A stretch of DNA of 64,000 nucleotides from Cercis canadensis (taxonomy: Eukaryota > Streptophyta > Magnoliopsida > Fabales > Fabaceae): assembly GCA_003255065.1 (NCBI GenBank), contig QAOA01006558.1, forward strand, positions 124,001 through 188,000, in the 5' to 3' direction. A program made the translations under genes and the position numbers. Under the pieces are notes generated by a model. That model had not been told where the DNA came from. It was given only the letters and a program-made list of their open reading frames with translations, and did not search any database. Below are positions 33,751-45,611 of the stretch, piece by piece. Numbering within the stretch: the stretch's first letter is position 1; every line of letters starts with the position of its first letter.

Positions 33751-34916
33751 GTTAGAGTCAAGCTCAAAAAATTCAGTTGTATAAACTTAATATGACCTTG
33801 TATATTTTCTTTACCCTTAAAATTACTTTTATTTTGTCTTTTTTTTTTTTGATAGATTCTATTTTTTGGTTATGTTATTTGCTTATTTTTACATTTATAA
33901 ATAGCTTATTATTTTTGCATATTTCTTGTATTTTCTTGCAATTGGGTAGCTTACGATAGATGTAGGATGAGATTTGTATGCTTCTTCCGCACACACTATG
34001 CACTAACACTGTAACCCTGCACACTACTCATCGGCCCTATACCCGGGTCATAGTAAATCTAGGATTAGAAAGGAGCCTACTATTATTACTAGGAGGTTTA
34101 TCTTTTGGTGGTTTACACAAAAACTTTTGCTTGGATTGCGGATCATCTTGCTGATTTGGGTAAGCAAATGGGTTATCCCCTTGTGAACCAAGTTAGTAGG
34201 GTGAGATCTCCATCATTTTGATGGGGGCAGTTTGTAGTACCTTGGACTTTCAAGATATTAGCACCCATCGCCAAACTATGCACTTAATTTGATGGTAGAT
34301 GCTCGCCTTTATAGGGTAGACCTTGACTACTAGATTAGCAATTCTAAGCCTAAAGCTGGTCCATTCATAAGACAACGGGGGAGCATTTCTTTTCGTTATT
34401 TCTCTAATTGTTTTCCTGCTTTGAAGTAAGAGATATGATGCCTCGCTTCTTTTTCAAATAAACCAAGTGTCCATTTTTCATTTTCTCATTTACATTTTTA
34501 CCATTCCATTTTCCAAATAAAGAAGAGAAGGTGGAAACTTTGTTCTTTTTTTTTTAATTTGCCATGTCAAAGTCAGTCATATGTATTTGTGCATCATTTC
34601 AACCCATGTTCATCATTTTTGAAATAAAGGTAATTAGCTTTCTTCATTCGTCAATAAGGAAAAAGTCACGTTTTTTGTACATTTTTTTCTCATCAAAGCA
34701 CAAAAGATTTTGTCGTGTTCATTTTTTAAAAAAATCAAAAATCAAAAGTCATGCATTTTTCTTGCCCATTCTCTAAATCTCATTTTGTTTTTTGCATTCA
34801 TTCTTTGCAGTTCTTATTGAAAAGTTTTGAACATAACTCGCTCTAAGAAAAATAAGCTCAATCAAAAGTACTCCAGTAAGAGGTCAATTGTACTCAGGTC
34901 AATAATAGTGGCAATC
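33751..34916 (+). other. 5' leader of the Ogre-like element
   Basis: Non-coding T-rich leader between PBS and gag. Ogre elements often carry an extra ORF here; I see none that is intact. Confidence 0.5.
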
Positions 34917-36690
34917 ATGGAACCTGAGAATTCAAAGCAAGATAAGGACTTAAGAGTTGAAATTGCAAAGGTGAAAGCTTAACTAAGTCAATTGCTACAA
35001 GCATTTAATGAAAGTTTGAAGCTGAAGGGAGTGTCTGAAGGTTCGAGTAATGTTGAAGATTCTCTAATTTTCCAAGTGACTAATCTTTTGTCATTGCCTT
35101 CGAACCTCACAATTTCTTTAACTTCCCCTGTTGACCCTATTTGGAGAATGCCTCCGCATTTGATAATGCCCTCAACTACTTTACCCCTTCATATCCCTGG
35201 ATTGGCTCCAAACCAAGTTTTTTTCTCCTATTATACCATAATCAAACATCTCATACACTTTATCCCAATCATCTTTGTTTACCTCAATTGAGCCTTCAAT
35301 AGGGACTTCATTTAATCCAAATGAGAATCAAGGTGATGTTTACACATACACATATCCAATCACCCACTACACTTCCCACTTTAACCCTCAAGAACTCCCA
35401 GTGGCAATCCCTTTGGGGAAGGAGAAAAAGGAGCAGGAAAAAGAGAAGATTAGAGTTGAGCTTATGGAGAAGAGACAATACTCTTTAGAGGAACAACTGT
35501 GTACCATGCAAGGTGTGGGGTCATATGGGTTTGTCGATTTAGAGCAGTTATGTCTTGTTATTGATGTCATTATCCCAAAGGACTTTAAGATGCATGATTT
35601 AGTAAAATATGATGGGACTTCTGACCTTTATCTCCATTTGTTAGCCTATTGCACCAAGATGTCTGTATGGTCCAAAGATGAGAACTTCTTTGTCCATTTC
35701 TTCTCTGAAAGCTAGCAAATGCATGCTTTAGATTGGTATCTCCAATTGGATAAGTCCAAGACCCAGAGTTAGAAGATATTGGTTGAAACTTTTATGAGGC
35801 AATACAAATTCAATAGGGATAATGCACCTACTAGAGAACAACTAAGGAGTATGCAAAAAAGGGGTAGAGAGACCTTCAAAGAATTTGTTTAGAAATGGTG
35901 AGTATTAGCTGCTCAAGTTCAACCGCCATTAAATGATGCTGAATTGGGCACTTACTTTATCAATACCATGGAGTCACCATATTATGGGATAATGATTGAG
36001 AAATTTTCTAATGACTTTGCTGATTTGATTAAGACTGAAGAAATGATCAAATTGGGGATCAAAGAAGGGAAGGTGCAAGTGGCTCATTCTGAGGGAAATG
36101 ACTCTAGCTAGAAGAAATGAGGGTTTCAAAAGAAAAAGGAATGTGAGGTGAATTGGGTCCAGGCACCAAGAGCATTACCATATCTCCACCCACGAGATCC
36201 ATATTACTCTCCAATGTCCACTTACCCTCCTTCCTACCATGTCAATGCAATCTCACCATTATTTTCACAACACCCACAAAATCCACTACAAGCTTATCCT
36301 TTTTTATCAAACCCCGGTTCAAGGATATCCTGCTCTTCGAGCAGCTTTTACAAGGGCCGATCGTGATCAACCTAGGCCTCCTAGAAATCAAGAACCCTTT
36401 CCCAATCTTCTCATAACTAAATCTGAGTTGTTCAAACAACTATGTGATGCTCATGTGTTAGCCCCTCGACCTACGACTCCTAACCAATCTCTTTTTCCTC
36501 ACTGGTACAATCCAAACCTCAGGTGTGAATATCATAGTGGGAGCCATTGGGCATTCAATTGAAGATTGCACTGCTTTAAAGAGTAATGTGATGTACTTGA
36601 TCAAGCAAAGGGTGATCAAAGTTGAGGAAATTGTGGCTGCGCCCAATGTAGCTACAAACCCATTGCCAAATCATAGGGCTCAAGGTTGAG
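34917..36690 (+). pseudogene. Ogre-type gag, degenerate
   Basis: From the ATG at 34917 the coding is broken by a stop at 34981 and others. The clearest block is 35275-35715 (KDFKMHDLVKYDGTSDLYLH, then CTKMSVWSKDENFFVHFFSES). It continues after a stop with the retrotransposon gag core (MRQYKFNRDNAPTREQLRSM, then FADLIKTEEMIKLGIKEGK, about 35790-36080). At about 36520-36570 a knuckle-like CEYHSG...GHSIEDC is split by a frameshift, and TNPLPNH follows near 36660. This domain order is the Ogre/Tat gag. No protein can be made from it. Confidence 0.8.
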
Positions 36691-38701
36691 AAGATCTCAG
36701 TGGAGGTTGAATAGTGATTCAGGAAAGATGTTAATCGAGCTTACTTTTATGTTGCTTTAAGTCATTTCTCTTAATGTTCAGTGTTTGTCTTATCAACTTT
36801 CACTTTTTAGTCGAAGTCTAAGGCTAATAGAGTTTACCCAGTGTTTGGACCTTATGTTATTTTGTTTTAATTAATGAGATGATCATGCATTTTCCTTTAT
36901 TACCTTCATTATTCTTGCTCTTGTTCTTTTGAAATAATTCAAAAAAACAAAAATCCATGAATCTCCCTTTTGAGAAATTGTGATTGACACAAAAATGATA
37001 AATTTGAGAGTGATGCAAATTCAAGACCCCATAAGAAAAATGGTTTTCAAGCAAATTTTAAGCTTCATAGACAAACTTTTCTAATGATAAGAGGCATTCT
37101 TTGTTCTCCCAAATATTGAGGAGTGTCCTTAGTTACCCATTTGAGCTTGAAGAAGTAGATCATTTCTTAATTCCTTGATTCATGAACTCCTTTAGTAATG
37201 GTAGAACTCCAATAAGCTTTCATAACAACATTCAAATGCCAAAAATGATGATTTCATTTCCTCTATCCAAACACTTCATATCCATTGTAAGCCCTTTGAG
37301 TTTTAAATTTTTCTTCATACCTGATTAGAATCATACCCGGAGTACAAAGAGAATCAACTTGCAAAAGACATCTTCGAAATCTCCATGGACTTGCTAAAAA
37401 AAGAAAAAAGTGAAAATGCGAAGGAAATGCAAAAGAGAGGAAAACTCTCCAAAAGAACTCTTTGAGAGGGAAGAAAACCCTTTTCCAAAAATAGAGACAA
37501 ATATATATAGAAAAAAAAGGATAAACAGAAATATTTCCTCCAAATGGTTGAGGAATAAGAAAGGCAATCCATGTGACAAATATGAAAATTAGAATACCAC
37601 AAGTTGTGAAAAGCAAGATTCTCATTGTTGTCCTAACATTAAATATTTGGGCCTTTATATCCTTTCTTTCATTAGTCATATCTTACATTCATAAAACCTT
37701 ATTACAACTCTTGAGCATCCTCTTGGTAAAAGAATGTTGGCATAAAAGCCTATTAGAGTTGGGCATTGAAGAAAAATGGAGAAATAAGATAAGGGAAGAA
37801 ATCAAATTTTCAGGATTTATCATTTCATTCCAAACAAAAGAAAAACTTTTCATCTTAAGATCTCATTACGAGCTTTTAAAAGACCTCATTGAGGATTAGT
37901 TTGCTTGAACCATAAATTGGGGCAAAATTTTTCATGAAAAATTTTGGTTTTAAAAAAAAATAAAAAAATAAATTAATGGAGGATAAGTCTGACTCAAAGA
38001 AAAATCTTGTTTGTGTCAATTGCAACCCTCAAAAGGAATATCTTAGAATTCTCACACTAGGAAAAAATTTTCATTCTTCAAATTTGCAAGTAGTCATAAG
38101 CATTGAAATAAGGGCTTTATGTCCTAGCTTTTGCCTCTATGATCCTCTCCAATGCCTGACACTAGGGCAAATTTTGGTTACCCAAAATTTATTTCTTGCA
38201 TAATTTTATCCTTGCCAAGTTTGTTTACATAAATCAAGGGAGCATTAGCCTTGTCTCATCTCAATCATTTCTTCACATTTATGTCATTTCTTGGATGCAA
38301 AACTCATTTCATTAATTTTTATTAAATAAAATAAGAGTGGTTCTTATTGAGTTGACATGACAAACATTAAGAATTGAAAAATTGGCTTAAAGCAGTACCA
38401 TGATCATTCCAAATGATTAACATTGATGAAAATCCATGCAGGAAGTAGTCCTTTGGACTTGACCCAAATTGGGGCAAAATTTGATTGAGCAAATTTTTCA
38501 TTGAGCAAGCAACTTGCATTTTTTAGATTCAATGTCCTTAATTTGAACATGGCATCTGATCCACCATTATATTCCTTCGCATTTTTGTGTTTTAATACAT
38601 TGTTTAACTTTCCAAAACATTTTTGGGCCTTGACTCGCCATCTCAATGTCATTTTAAGCATTTGTCATTCACATCATTTTCTTGCGTATCATACATCTTG
38701 T
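36691..38701 (+). other. Ogre-like element 3' untranslated region, no pol
   Basis: Two kilobases of AT-rich non-coding sequence where pol would be expected to begin. The minus-strand 138-codon frame at 37263-37679 is rich in Phe and has no recognisable domain; I regard it as chance in a purine-rich tract. Confidence 0.5.
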
Positions 38702-39190
38702 TTTTAAATTTTTTGCCAATTTCCAGGCTCGAATCCTAGTTTTAAATTTTCTGCTAATTCTCAGGCTCGAATCCTGATTTTAAATTTCGTGCCAATTCCC
38801 AGGCTTGAATCATAGTTTTAAATTTTTTACCAATTCCTAGGCTCGAATCGTGGTTTTAAATTTCTTGCCAAAGCCTAGGCTCGAAACTTGGTTTCAAATT
38901 TTATCCCAATTCCCAGGCTCGAACTCTGGTTTTAAATTTCGTGTCAATTTCCAAGCTCGAATCCTGGTTTTAAAGTTTTTGCCAATTCCCAGGCTCGAAT
39001 CCTAGTTTTAAATTTCTTGCAAATTCCCAGGCTCGAATTTTGGTTTTAAATTTTGCCAATTCCTAGGCTCAATTCCTGGATTTAAATTTCTCGCCAGTTC
39101 CCAAGCTTAAATCTTGATTTTTAATTTCTTGTCAATTCCCAGACACGAATCCTAGTTATAAATTTCTTTATTTATTGCTAGGCTCAAATC
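38702..39190 (+). repeat. 38-bp minisatellite, about 13 copies
   Basis: Unit of the form ttttaaattt..tgccaattcccaggctcgaatcctgg with period 37-38 bp and starts at about 38702, 38740, 38778, 38817 and 38854 onward. Units differ by substitutions and are most decayed at the right end. Tandem repeats just upstream of the 3' LTR are known in Ogre elements. Confidence 0.9.
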
Positions 39191-39369
39191 TTGGTCTTTC
39201 AGATCGAATCTTGGTCTTTATGGATTTAGTTATCTTTCGCATCATGAGTCGCCTCGATTGATAACATTTTTCTTTTCCTTTATTTGAGAAAAAATACTTG
39301 TCTACTATATTTACCTGTTTCCTACATGAGGACTTGAAAACATTCGTTTCTCATGTCCCTCAAATAGCA

Positions 39370-39390
39370 AACATGTAAAGAGGGGCAAAT
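39370..39390 (+). promoter_or_regulatory. Polypurine tract of the Ogre-like element
   Basis: aaagaggggcaaat immediately precedes the TGTA start of the 3' LTR. Confidence 0.75.
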
Positions 39391-42300
39391 TGTACATATC
39401 GTATTTTGTCTGAGGGTTGTTACATATTTTTCAAAACAAAAAAAAAAGAAGAAAATAGAAAGAAAAAAGTTTAATTATTTTTAATTGGGAATTTTGATTT
39501 TAAGGTATTGAATGCCTCTTTTAGCTTTTGAATCAAAATTTTAGTTTTTGAGCATTGACCCATTTCATTTTAATATGAGTTAGGGAGCCATCTGGTTTGT
39601 TTTCTTTAAATTTGAGTTTGGGGCCTTTTGACCCATTTGATTTATTTTAAATACTTCGTTTGGACATAAAAATTATAATTTTCTGGGCTTTGGGTCAAAA
39701 CTCATGTTTTGGGCTTGACTCGTCTTGCTAAAACCCTAGTAAAAACATGTTTTGGGCTTTCGGGCCCGCCCAATTTTTTTTTTCCTTTTTTAATGTTTTT
39801 AGTCGAAGTAAAAATATATGTTTGTTAGACTATTTAATTTGTTTGAGTTTTAATTTGGAACCAATTGTACCAACTTAGGTTCAAGGTTGAGCTTTTTGGG
39901 CTTATTTTGACCTAACTTGGCCCATTAGAATTTTTGTGATTTTTATTTTTAATCAAAAAGATCAAATAAATTTGTTAATAATCTGAAGCAGGTCAACTAG
40001 GGTTTAAAGAATTTTTCCAAGCACAAGTGAAAAGATATAGCCTCAAGAAAGTTTTATGGAAGTTACTTGTGCAAGAGAATTTTGGGAAAGTTGCTAATGG
40101 GGGCTTCTTAACCTTATTTTTGCATGGAAAAAATACAAAATAGAGGGGCTGAAGTTTGCAATTTGGTTAGGACATTTTGGAGAAGAATTATTAAATTTTT
40201 TACATGCTAAAGCTAAAGGAAAGTGGAAGGAAGGTGCGCAAGGGGTATGAAAGGATCAAACTACCCTCAACTTGCTCTCAAAGTTGAGAGGGCTGATTGC
40301 ATTTAGGAAAAAAGAGAGGAGAAAGCCTAAGACAATAATAGGCTCTCAAGGTGAAAACAAGAAAAATGAGAGATAACTTGAAAAAATAGATCAAAGAAAG
40401 AAAAGTTAAGAGAAAAGTTGAGAGTTTTTGAGTGTTCTTGATATTCTTGGAGAGAAAAACAAGAAACTAAGAGTTGTTTGAGCTTCTTGGAGTTGGGTTC
40501 TACACTTTTGAGCAAGGAAGATGAGTTTTCTTGAAGAACACTAGGTAACCTTCACTATTCTCTTGATTTCTTATCATTCTCTTGTGGATTTTTGCTGAAT
40601 CCATGTGAAATGTATGTTTCTTTTTGTTTCCCTCTTGAATGTCTCTATTTCATTTTAATTCCATGAGTTTCATTTTGATTTTTGTTATTTTTCTCCTCTC
40701 TTGAATATCCTTTTGATATTTTGATTTAGGGAGATTATGTTTAGTTTTTATTTTGATTATGGTTGAGTACTTAGTTTATTGTTGTTTTGCTTGTTTTTAC
40801 CATATGACATGATTTTGTTTAGGGTTGGTCTTTTTTTAGCATGGTCTTGGTTGATGGTATTGTAGATTTTACATGTTTGCTGCCCTATTATTGTTTTGGT
40901 ACCATTTGTCATGTCTTGTTGGAGTGAACATGCTTCTTGTGAATTTCTTTTTGAGTATTTTGTTTGTTTTGTCTTTGTTTTCTTGAATGTGTTTTAGGGT
41001 TCTTGATTAAAAATCAAAATGATGCTTGACATTTCTTAAAAACTTTGTGTTTTGGTATTAATCTTTTGACTTTTGTCATGTTTAAAATCAAATTGGTCAA
41101 TTGAGATAGTAGTTATCAAATTTGGTTTCTCAATGGTCATTCTTGGACTTGTCAGTCCAACACTGGCAATGGTCGGTCTTTTGACCATAACTTTCGTTTT
41201 ACAACCCCAAATGGAATGATTCTTATTTTGTTAGAACCCTAAGACGAGTATCTTTCTTGTGTATAAATTTCATATTTTTTTTCATGTTGCATTTGCTCAC
41301 AGTTTTAATTTGAAAATAATTATTTTAACTTTACTGTGAAATTGTTAGTTGACTCTTGCAGTATTCTATTTTTTGGCCATAACTTGAGTTAGGGATATCA
41401 TTTTTTTTTTATGAATTTTAATTATTTAGAATCATAAGATATTTTTTTTTTATCTCATGTAAGATTTTGGGGTCAAAATGCNATGAATTTTGATTATTTA
41501 GAATCATAAGATATTTTTTTTTATCTCATGTAAGATTTTGGGGTCAAAATGCATTGACATGCATTCTCATATTTCTTTACAAGTTTTTCCTGTTTTATGT
41601 TTTGTTTTCTGTTTTTGCTGTTCTATTTTTATTTTTATTTTGCCTTGTGTTTGGTTGCTATGTTTTATTCATTTTTAGAACCATTTACATGCTAATTATA
41701 AGTGTATGTTGATTGCCCTGTTTAACTAAATATTGTTGCCTTACTTTGCATGTCATTTTCATGATTTTATTTTGACTCTTAATGACTGTCACATGTGATT
41801 TAGTATTGTATACATTTTCACTATAAGTTGACATATTTTTTGCTTTATCTTGTCATTTATTGTGATGTGTTGTGGCTGCTCAATTGCTTATGCATATGTC
41901 ACGTTTAATTTCTTATTTTGAGCCAACTAATGTGTGTTCCATGTGAGAGGGAGTCACAATCCTTGGGCCATTGGCAAAATCCTAAGACAATTCAGAGGCT
42001 TGAAGGGCTTTTATTTATTTTGATTACATTTTTTAATTTTGTACCCCTCCCTTATTGGATAAGGACAAATGTTGTAATACTTAAAACCATGCATTTGCAC
42101 TGCATATAAAAAATATATATGTGTCGCGTAGTATCCGCATGCGTCTTCACTTATCATGGAAGCATAGGACGAGTCAGTCCTATATGGGATGCCTTTCTCA
42201 ATCTGACCTAGGTGAAGGTAGCACTACCCTAGACGGTAGCTTTATTTGATGAAATGGTGGAAGGATTTAGGTCTCGATAGAGAAATCATACATTGCACGT

Positions 42301-42625
42301 TTATTTTCATTATTTTTACTTTTGTTAGATATTCTAGTAAATGTATTTATTATTTTGGGGTAAATAGAATACAGATTTTAGCCATCTACACAATTAATTT
42401 AGGGTAATCGTCTTTAGATCGATGCTGTGGGGTGCTTAACACCTTCCTTACGCATAAACAGACTCCCGAACCCTCTCTGGTTCATAGACCATTTTTTTTT
42501 AAATTTAAAAAGAATTTTCCAATTGTTCTCCATTTTTCTAATATAATTGGTGGCGACTCCAAGTTTTCTTTCAAAAACTGAAGTCCGCCATCCGCATCGT
42601 AGCGACCTTCGAGTACTTTGTGACA
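39391..42625 (+). repeat. 3' LTR of the Ogre-like element
   Basis: Collinear with 30550-33727. It contains a single N at 41482 flanked by a repeated 70-bp segment (41411-41481 and 41483-41551), so its true length is about 70 bp less. Confidence 0.9.
41482..41482. other. Single-N assembly seam
   Basis: About 70 bp before it (41411-41481) repeat directly after it (41483-41551). Confidence 0.9.
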
Positions 42626-42630
42626 ACATG

Positions 42631-44044
42631 TGATATGTGCTTTTTAGGCCTTTAAATGCCATGTTTTTATCAATAGATTCTTACTTATATTTGAGCAAAT
42701 TCGCTTTAAACATGGTATTTAATCCCATTATTTGTGTATCAGGTGTTTCTCTGAATTATCAAGCAAATGGAAGAATTCTATGGATTTTCTGGAGAAAAAG
42801 GGAGAGAAATCAGAAGAAGCTGATAAGCAGACAGGGAACACGGCCACGACATGGCCGTGTTATGCTCGTGTCTGACCAACATGGCCATGACATGGCCGTG
42901 TTATGCCTGTGTCCAGCATCCAGAGAGCTTTCCTCCGTTTTCTGAGGAACACGGCCAGAATCTGCGCAGGACACGCCCGTGTCGAGGCCGTGTTCGAGGT
43001 CCAGAGAGCATTTTAAGAACACGCCCAACCCCATTTAATGAACACGGCCGTGTTCGAGCTACTGAAGGTGAAACCCTAGTTTTAGATTAGAATATATATG
43101 CAATCAAGAGGGGAAGATAGGAGCTCCGTCTTTTTGGATATTCAGAGGCACGATTCAGAGCCAGAGGCGGGAGTCCAACCCTAGAGGCTGGAAGAAGAGC
43201 AAGATGGAAGATCAACCCATTACAAGAACTTCATGAGAATGAGTTTTTACCTGATTCCATCTTGTCTTCTCTATATTATTTTGATTAGATTTTATCATAA
43301 ACTAACTTGTAAAGATTTAGATAGGATGAACCCTAGAAATACATTTGTATTTTGATTCTTTTGATTTAATGGGAATACATCTTTCATTCTTGGAATCGTC
43401 TATGATTATTATTTGTGTTGAGTTGATGAAGCTAGCCATTGATTTAACACCAGATTCCATTTTATAGATTGAGAAATTGTAATTTGGATAAGATCACTTG
43501 TAGGCAATGGAATTTGCTTGGGATCACTAGAGATAGGATTCACATAAGTCCTCTGATTTGAGTCAATGTACTAAGGGAATCCATAAAACACAACTGATGC
43601 TTTCTTAGGGGTTTTGATTAGGAAGAGATTTCAGTCAATCAACCTAGGAATAGATGTCTTATTGCTTGAGAAAGATTAAGACATAATTTAGGGATTCCCA
43701 TCAGTCTAAGTAAAGAAGTGGTGCCTACTGAGTTAAAGATGAAAGTGCAATGTTTGCCCTAGGGGGTTTTTCATTTAGACCTATCCTTCGATTGATAAAT
43801 CTATCAAATTATTTGTTATTACTTTATTATCTTGTTTATATTAGCTTAGATTAATTAGTTCCTTTATCAAACCAAAATTTTGAGATTAGATAATAGAAAA
43901 AAGGATTATTACTAATAGCTATAGTTCTTCATGGGATCGACATCCGTACTCAATTAAGCTATTCTACAAAACGATAGGTATACTTGCCTAGAATGTTTGT
44001 CGCATTGTTTCAATTGAATACAAGTTCATAAAAATTAACCATCA
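42631..44044 (+). mobile_element. Solo LTR of an Athila-type element (same family as E1)
   Basis: 1414 bp with TGATATG...CCATCA ends, flanked by the perfect 5-bp duplication ACATG (42626-42630 and 44045-44049). No internal sequence is present, so the element was probably lost by LTR-LTR recombination. The sequence is the reverse-oriented counterpart of the E1 3' LTR (45612-47469). A CG-rich cluster of cacggccgtg palindromes lies at 42837-43055. The left duplication coincides with the right TSD of the Ogre-like element. Confidence 0.9.
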
Positions 44045-44163
44045 ACATGCATGTGCTTGTTTACCAGTACAGAAAAAAAAAATCAGATTTAGTTTGTTGA
44101 GAACATACAAAATAAGAAGGGGAAAAATTAAAAAACAAAAAAAAAAAACAGAGAGAAAAGAAG

Positions 44164-45034
44164 TTAACAAACCTCATCGTCATCATCATCCTCCTTCTTG
44201 AGACGTGTGGTACCACTTTCCTTGCTGATGGGCAACTTCATTGCTCTAAAGGGAGTGTCAACATTAATATTTCCTTTCAAGGTGTAACATGTACCCCTTC
44301 CTCTAATCATGTCCCACAGAGCAGAACCAAAGTCCTTAGGCCTGAAGGTGATTGGAATATCAATGTGACTAATTCCTTTTCTCTTAATTTTAGCAGATTT
44401 GGCAAGTTCTGCACCTCCAATGCTAACATCACCAAACTAGACCTCATAATCTAGCACATTGACTCCCAAGTCAAAATCATTCATGTTTTCCAACTTCAAG
44501 TGAAGAACTGCAACAGTCTCTTCAAAAGAGAACTTCTCAAAACGAATTTACTCAAGATCAACATCAAGTTTGTATGGTATAGGAATCTCTCTAGTTTTCT
44601 CAAGAGCTAGTGTCAACCTTCCGAAGAAAGGAACATCAACAATGAGATCAACCTTAACCCTATAAGGAATGATGCTTCCAGGATTTAATATCATCATATA
44701 TCAAAGTAACAGGTATTTTGATAGTCTCCTCCCTATGTGCATGGATTGTACCTGCATCTGGTATCAATCTAGAAACTAGTTTCCTACCATCACTCTCAAT
44801 CAAGTAGTTTATGTCAATTAGAGGGATTGGAACTGGATTTGGATTTTTTATGAGAACATCAACAACAATGTCTGTCTTCTGAAGATTAATTGATGGAATG
44901 TCTACCCCTGTAACATTTTCTGTTGGCTTCCCGAACCCAATTGTCTCCTCCCTTACTGTCATCTTTATCATCTTCCTTGCGCTCCTTACCTTAACATCCC
45001 TGTCCACTACTTCTGGTTTATCAGACATTGACAT
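44164..45034 (-). pseudogene. LEA-2 family (LEA14-like) pseudogene
   Basis: Starting at the Met at 45034 (MSMSDKPEVVD), the minus strand encodes a LEA type-2 protein resembling the Arabidopsis At2g44060 class: GFGKPTENVTGVDIPSINL, VDVLIKNPNPVPIPLIDINY, IPDAGTIHAHREETIKIPVT, then RPKDFGSALWDMIRG and an acidic tail. It is broken: a deletion/frameshift occurs after DDIKS (about 44681), stops lie at 44548-44550 and 44437-44439, and sequence before GFGKP seems shortened. No introns are seen; either the parent gene is intronless here or this is a retrocopy. LEA-2 proteins are linked to desiccation and stress protection; this copy should not make a full protein. Confidence 0.85.
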
Positions 45035-45611
45035 AGCTAAACAGAAAAATGGCAAAGGAATTAGCTTAAGACAGATCTGATCACAACAAAAAAAAGAAAA
45101 AAAAACAAAATCACAGTAGTGAGCTTTGTGATTAATAATCATAGAAGACTGCAACTATCTGGATCACAAGCAATAGTTCTAGATATAATCAGACGTGTGA
45201 TACCAACTTAGATCATCAGTACCCGAAATTGTAGCTAAACCATGTCAGAATTCTACAACTTAGATTAATAATTTTCATGTTGTTCCTTTTTCTCCATGGT
45301 TTTCCCAATAACAAAAATGGAAAAATATATAGAATCATACGATCAATGCCTAATCAATATATGAGACAACGACCACCACCCCTCCCTCTCCTCCCAACAA
45401 ATCCAAAAAATCCTGGATATACTATTCTCACTTTGGAGCAACTTAGATTGTCAAGATACAAAATTGCAGCCAAACCCATATCAGAATTATACTCAGTAAT
45501 AACATAACTCTCCCTTATACCTTGTAACCAAAATGGTATACAGAATCACAAGATCAATGTCTAATCAATATAGGAGACAATGACCCACGAAACCCAGAAA
45601 AATTATACATA
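45035..45611. other. Upstream flank of the LEA pseudogene, degenerate tandem duplication
   Basis: The segment from about 45213 (tagatcatcagtacccgaaattg) to 45385 resembles 45447-45600 (tagattgtcaagatacaaaattg, later atcaatgtctaatcaatata) with an offset of about 210-235 bp. No gene is seen. Confidence 0.5.

Larger units (their letters stand above)
30550..42625 (+). mobile_element. Ogre/Tat-like Ty3 retrotransposon with 3.2-kb LTRs, gag remnant only
   Basis: Direct repeats at 30550-33727 and 39391-42625 start TGTA and end GTGACA/TGACA. The flanking 5-mers are atatg (30545-30549) and acatg (42626-42630), a TSD with one mismatch. Very long LTRs, a non-Met PBS, an Ogre-type gag and a minisatellite before the 3' LTR are features of the Ogre/Tat group. 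No protease, RT, RNase H or integrase sequence is visible between gag (about 36690) and the 3' LTR, so it is non-autonomous. Confidence 0.85.

Noticed and set aside
37263-37679. 138-codon minus-strand open frame with hydrophobic stretches in the Ogre-like element
   Set aside because: The Phe/Ser/Leu richness comes from an A/G-rich plus strand. There is no domain, no partner frame, and it lies in the 3' UTR position of a retrotransposon.
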